The notes below the pieces were generated by a model, which did no database searches, was not told the DNA's origin, and saw only the letters and a program-made list of their open reading frames with translations. A stretch of DNA of 7,990 bases from CAYVFC01 sp964450715 (GTDB taxonomy: Bacteria > Myxococcota_A > Polyangia > Polyangiales > JAFGIB01), in NCBI GenBank assembly GCA_964450715.1, contig CAYVFC010000228.1, positions 1 to 7,990 on the forward strand. Reading direction: 5' to 3'. Below, piece after piece: positions 5,781-7,990 of this stretch. Made by a program: the position numbers and the translations under genes. The stretch's first letter is position 1, and each line of letters begins with the position of its first letter.

Positions 5781-6370
5781 AGCGACAGCTCGGCCGCGCA
5801 CACGGGCCCCAGCTCTACCTGGCGGCCCAGCTTCTCGGTCACGGCGGGAGCGATCCGGGCGGCCAGTCCGGGCAAGACCACGCGCCTGGGCTCGGCCGGC
5901 ACGACGCCCTCGCGCTCCAGAGCAGCGGCCACGCGCTCGGCGGTGAGCACCTGGAAGACCATGGCCATGTCCACCGTGTGCCCGTGGGTGTCGGCGAAGA
6001 GCAGCCGCAGGGGGCCGCTGGTGCGCGAGAGGATGGCCAGCAACACGGCCTGGGTGAGCTCGCTGTTGCCCGTAACCAGAAGCGGCGAGCCCTTCTCCGG
6101 CGCGTTGATCTCCAACAGCCCCGGCTCTACCGGCCGCGGAAGATCGAGCATGGGAACCTCGGGCACGACCTCCCCGGCGGTGAGCGCGCTATGGAACGCC
6201 GCCTGCCGCCCGGCAGGCCAGTGCGCGCAGGGGCCGGTCGGCATCTCGCCTCGCCTCAGGCGATCCAGAAGCTCGTCGAGCGATGCGGCCCGGCAGAGGT
6301 CACAGGTTTCGCCCTTTGCATAGCGGTCGTAATCTATTCGGTTCAGGTACAGATCGGCGTTTCGGGGCAT
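5747..6370 (-). CDS. CdhE/AcsC C-terminal-like corrinoid-binding domain protein
   Basis: 207 residues. Residues 88-203 resemble the C-terminal cobalamin-binding domain of the corrinoid iron-sulfur protein large subunit (CdhE/AcsC). Matching landmarks are SPLLVTGNSELT (95-106), FADTHGHTVDMA (125-136), LTAERVAAALEREGV (142-156), a RRVVLPGLAARI block (162-173) and the ending VELGPVCAAELSLYL. The family normally has about 440 residues, with an N-terminal 4Fe-4S domain and a TIM barrel. Here the barrel is absent and the N-terminus shows only CDLC (23-26) and GPC (46-48), so the usual four-Cys Fe-S motif is incomplete. There are no neighbouring acetyl-CoA synthase, CdhD or methyltransferase genes. 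Function is unknown; corrinoid binding is inferred. It starts 30 bases after the lipoprotein gene with a weak ribosome binding site inside an inverted repeat. Confidence 0.75.
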   Translation of the reverse strand: MPRNADLYLNRIDYDRYAKGETCDLCRAASLDELLDRLRRGEMPTGPCAHWPAGRQAAFHSALTAGEVVPEVPMLDLPRPVEPGLLEINAPEKGSPLLVTGNSELTQAVLLAILSRTSGPLRLLFADTHGHTVDMAMVFQVLTAERVAAALEREGVVPAEPRRVVLPGLAARIAPAVTEKLGRQVELGPVCAAELSLYLGEDWTPVS

Positions 6371-6371
6371 G

Positions 6372-6406
6372 GATTGACCTATTCCCGAATACGCCGCGGG
6401 TCAATC
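6372..6406 (-). promoter_or_regulatory. Nested inverted repeat across the lipoprotein stop and the corrinoid-domain start
   Basis: GATTGACC (6372-6379) and GGTCAATC (6399-6406) form a perfect 8-base dyad with a 19-base spacer. Inside it TATTC-GG-GAATA (6380-6391, minus-strand reading) forms a second hairpin. The left arm (minus strand) contains the TGA stop of the lipoprotein gene. The right arm ends one base before the ATG at 6370 and covers the only candidate ribosome binding site. This suggests translational coupling or an operator. A further CGCCGC-TCT-GCGGCG hairpin lies just before the stop (6406-6420). Confidence 0.45.
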
Positions 6407-7888
6407 GCCGCAGAGCGGCGGCCGCTCCGAGGCGTAGTACTGCCCGGCGCGTTGCAGGAAGTGGCCGCCGTCGCTGGCCGGGGTGGTCATGCCGCTCGCT
6501 CCCGCGCCAAAGGCGATGCCGATGGCGCCGCCGGCGGCGAAGCGCTCGGGGTGGTCGAAGAAGTAGTCCACCCGGTTGTCCTGGTAGTGGTCGGTGCTGT
6601 TGTCCAGGCCCATGTGCCCGTAGGGGACCTGCCACCAGAGCGCGGGAAGCCCGAGCTGCTCGCCCAAAGTAGAAACCCAGGAGATGGCCTGCGCGAAGTT
6701 GGGCAGGGTGGCGTCGGTTTCGTCCCACCACCTGTCGTTGAACCCCGCGTCGCGGTCGCTCATTTCTACCACGATGAGATCGGCCTCGTCCGCGCCCAGC
6801 TCGCGCATGAAGCGCGCGGTCTCGACCGCGTGCGCGTCCATGTCGAACGACGGATCGGTGTTCATATAGGCGTCGTGACCCGCGCCCCAGGCCGAAGCGT
6901 GGAAACCCACCAGCGCGTTCGGCGCCTCGGCGCGAGCGATGGCCAGCATACAGCGCGCCAGCCCGGCCACGCTCTCGCCCATCCCCGAGCACTCGGCCGC
7001 CCCGGCCGCGCTCACCGCCGCCGGTATCGACGTTGGATCGTCGTTCACCTGGTGGGCGTAGCCCCACAGATCGGGCTCCAGGTGCAGGATAGCCGGCGGC
7101 GCCGGCGGCGCGGCCAAAATACGGCATAGAAACCGGTAGTCGGCCAGGTAGGCCGAGAGCAGCGCCCCGTCGTTGAGCGCGGCGATCTCGCTTGCGCCCT
7201 CCACGTACCCGGCCACGGAATACCAGATGTAATAAGAGATCATGGGCACCGCGCCCGCGCCCGAGGCGCTCGCCGCCAGGTCTGCCGCGTAGCGGCCCGG
7301 CGGATCCTGGTCCCACTGCCAGCAGCCCCACCACTCGCAGCCAGCGGAGTTGGCGCACGACTGCCCGTTCACCTGGCAGCCCGAGGCGCAGTCCGCGCAA
7401 GGCCCGTCAGCCGGCACCGCGCCGGCCAGGTACTTGTAACGGATGTCAAAGGGCTCGGCCGCGAAGTCGCCGTCGTCCATGGAGCCTCCCACCAGCAACC
7501 GCTCCTTTCCCAGCCGGTCGCCCAAGGCCGCTGCGGGACAGGCGAAAGAACCGGCTTCCGAGCCGCCCGTTCCGCTCCCGCTCGCGCCCGCGCCTCCTGA
7601 ACCCGACTCTCCCGAGCCGCCGCCCTCGCCTCCCTCGCCGGACGAACCCGAGGCGCCGCCCGCGCCGCTATCGTCGCCCTCGCCTCCCTCGCCGGTCGTT
7701 CCCGCGCTGCCCGAACCGCCCGCCGCGCCCGAAGCGCCGCCTGCGCCTGCCCGCGCTCCGGCTCCGCCGTTTGCGGCCTCCGCTCCCGCGTCGTCGCCTC
7801 CCTTGCCGTCGTCGTCCCCGCAGCCAAGAATCGAACAGAGCAACAGCGCCAATGCGAAGCTCGTCCCCTTCAACGCCCCGTATTTCAT
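6401..7888 (-). CDS. Secreted lipoprotein with Gly/Ser tether and putative TIM-barrel domain
   Basis: 495 residues. A signal peptide (1-22, MKYGALK then a hydrophobic core) ends in ILGC, so Cys23 is the probable lipidation site. A Gly/Ser/Ala/Glu tether of about 90 residues (24-114) follows; such linkers are common in myxobacterial surface lipoproteins. Residues 164-189 hold six Cys (164, 167, 171, 178, 184, 189), probably disulfide-bonded. The rest (about 210-490) has alternating strand/helix blocks, Trp-rich motifs, and two strand-end acids: E271 in LHLEPD and E375 in VVEMSD. Their spacing of about 104 residues would fit a clan GH-A-like glycoside hydrolase. Other landmarks are GFHASAW (328-334) and LWWQVPYGHM (417-426). 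No specific GH family is assigned. The ATG at 7888 has GGAGG only two bases away; the TTG at 7930 would place 14 extra residues before the signal peptide. Confidence 0.82.
   Translation of the reverse strand: MKYGALKGTSFALALLLCSILGCGDDDGKGGDDAGAEAANGGAGARAGAGGASGAAGGSGSAGTTGEGGEGDDSGAGGASGSSGEGGEGGGSGESGSGGAGASGSGTGGSEAGSFACPAAALGDRLGKERLLVGGSMDDGDFAAEPFDIRYKYLAGAVPADGPCADCASGCQVNGQSCANSAGCEWWGCWQWDQDPPGRYAADLAASASGAGAVPMISYYIWYSVAGYVEGASEIAALNDGALLSAYLADYRFLCRILAAPPAPPAILHLEPDLWGYAHQVNDDPTSIPAAVSAAGAAECSGMGESVAGLARCMLAIARAEAPNALVGFHASAWGAGHDAYMNTDPSFDMDAHAVETARFMRELGADEADLIVVEMSDRDAGFNDRWWDETDATLPNFAQAISWVSTLGEQLGLPALWWQVPYGHMGLDNSTDHYQDNRVDYFFDHPERFAAGGAIGIAFGAGASGMTTPASDGGHFLQRAGQYYASERPPLCGD
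7621..7695 (-). repeat. 54-base-spaced 21-base repeat in the lipoprotein tether
   Basis: A 21-base string is repeated exactly at 7621-7641 and 7675-7695, offset by 54 bases (18 codons), so the frame is kept. It encodes a GEGGEG unit in the low-complexity tether. This is likely a product of slippage or local duplication. Confidence 0.7.
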
Positions 7889-7890
7889 GA

Positions 7891-7895
7891 CCTCC
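7891..7895 (-). promoter_or_regulatory. Close-set ribosome binding site GGAGG of the lipoprotein gene
   Basis: GGAGG on the minus strand lies only two bases before the ATG at 7888, closer than usual. The signal peptide begins exactly at this Met, so the start is still preferred; the short spacing may lower its translation. Confidence 0.45.
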
Positions 7896-7990
7896 AGTCT
7901 ACCCCCGGGTTGTATAAAGAGGCACCGCAAAATAAACGATCCGGTTGCGGCCGCGTGGGCGGGCGCCCTGGCGGCTTTCGTCCTCGGAAA

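Noticed and set aside
5747..6370. Identification of the corrinoid-domain protein as HgcA (mercury methylation), which shares the same domain superfamily.
   Set aside because: The diagnostic cap-helix motif around NVWCAAGK is absent, there are no C-terminal membrane helices, and no hgcB follows.
5978..7129. Long plus-strand open frame (383 codons) opposite the lipoprotein and corrinoid-domain genes.
   Set aside because: The translation is Arg/Gly/Pro/Val-rich with no motif, and spans two genes with clear signal peptide and domain evidence on the other strand; it is a high-GC shadow.
7888..7930. Possible promoter TATACA (minus strand, 7911-7916) and an upstream TTG start for the lipoprotein gene.
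   Set aside because: No matching -35 element lies at 16-18 bases, and the TTG at 7930 would place 14 non-signal residues before the signal peptide.

Overview
The window is GC-rich, densely coding bacterial DNA with eight protein genes and no RNA genes, insertion sequences or CRISPR arrays that I can see. Several features point to a deltaproteobacterial-type lineage (Myxococcota, Desulfuromonadota or relatives): a FeoB of the GFGCNxxAT / PCxxQLG type, a DtxR-FeoA fusion regulator, a sigma-54-type promoter, and a lipoprotein with a long Gly/Ser/Ala tether typical of myxobacteria. A domain related to the corrinoid iron-sulfur protein of the Wood-Ljungdahl pathway hints at an anaerobic or formerly anaerobic lineage. 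The taxonomic placement is inference.

Region 1 (111-3797, minus strand) reads as one operon, from right to left. It starts with a charged coiled-coil protein with an acidic tail (GTG start at 3797), followed by a 74-residue YtxH-like membrane-anchored protein. Next come the ferrous iron transporter FeoB and a DtxR-family iron regulator carrying a C-terminal FeoA/SH3 domain. The gaps are 63, 13 and 26 bases and every start has a purine-rich ribosome binding site. No separate feoA gene is present; the only FeoA-like domain is on the regulator.

Region 2 (3798-4238) is a 441-base divergent intergenic region. Its clearest signal is a near-consensus sigma-54 (-24/-12) promoter, TGGCAC-N5-TTGC, facing the iron operon (3882-3898). 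The predicted leader contains a cluster of small palindromes and repeats (3817-3854). A 7-9-7 dyad about 160 bases upstream of the predicted start site (4024-4046) could be an enhancer site or a terminator-like hairpin.

Region 3 (4239-5780, plus strand) holds two membrane-protein genes 27 bases apart: a flippase-like / lysylphosphatidylglycerol-synthase-TM-like protein and a 150-residue four-helix membrane protein of unknown function.

Region 4 (5747-7888, minus strand) converges on region 3 with a 34-base overlap of coding ends. Its first gene encodes a secreted lipoprotein with a possible TIM-barrel glycosidase-like domain. The second encodes a short protein whose C-terminal half resembles the cobalamin-binding domain of the corrinoid iron-sulfur protein large subunit (CdhE/AcsC). 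A nested inverted repeat spans the junction between them. The 60 bases at 7931-7990 hold no gene I can support.
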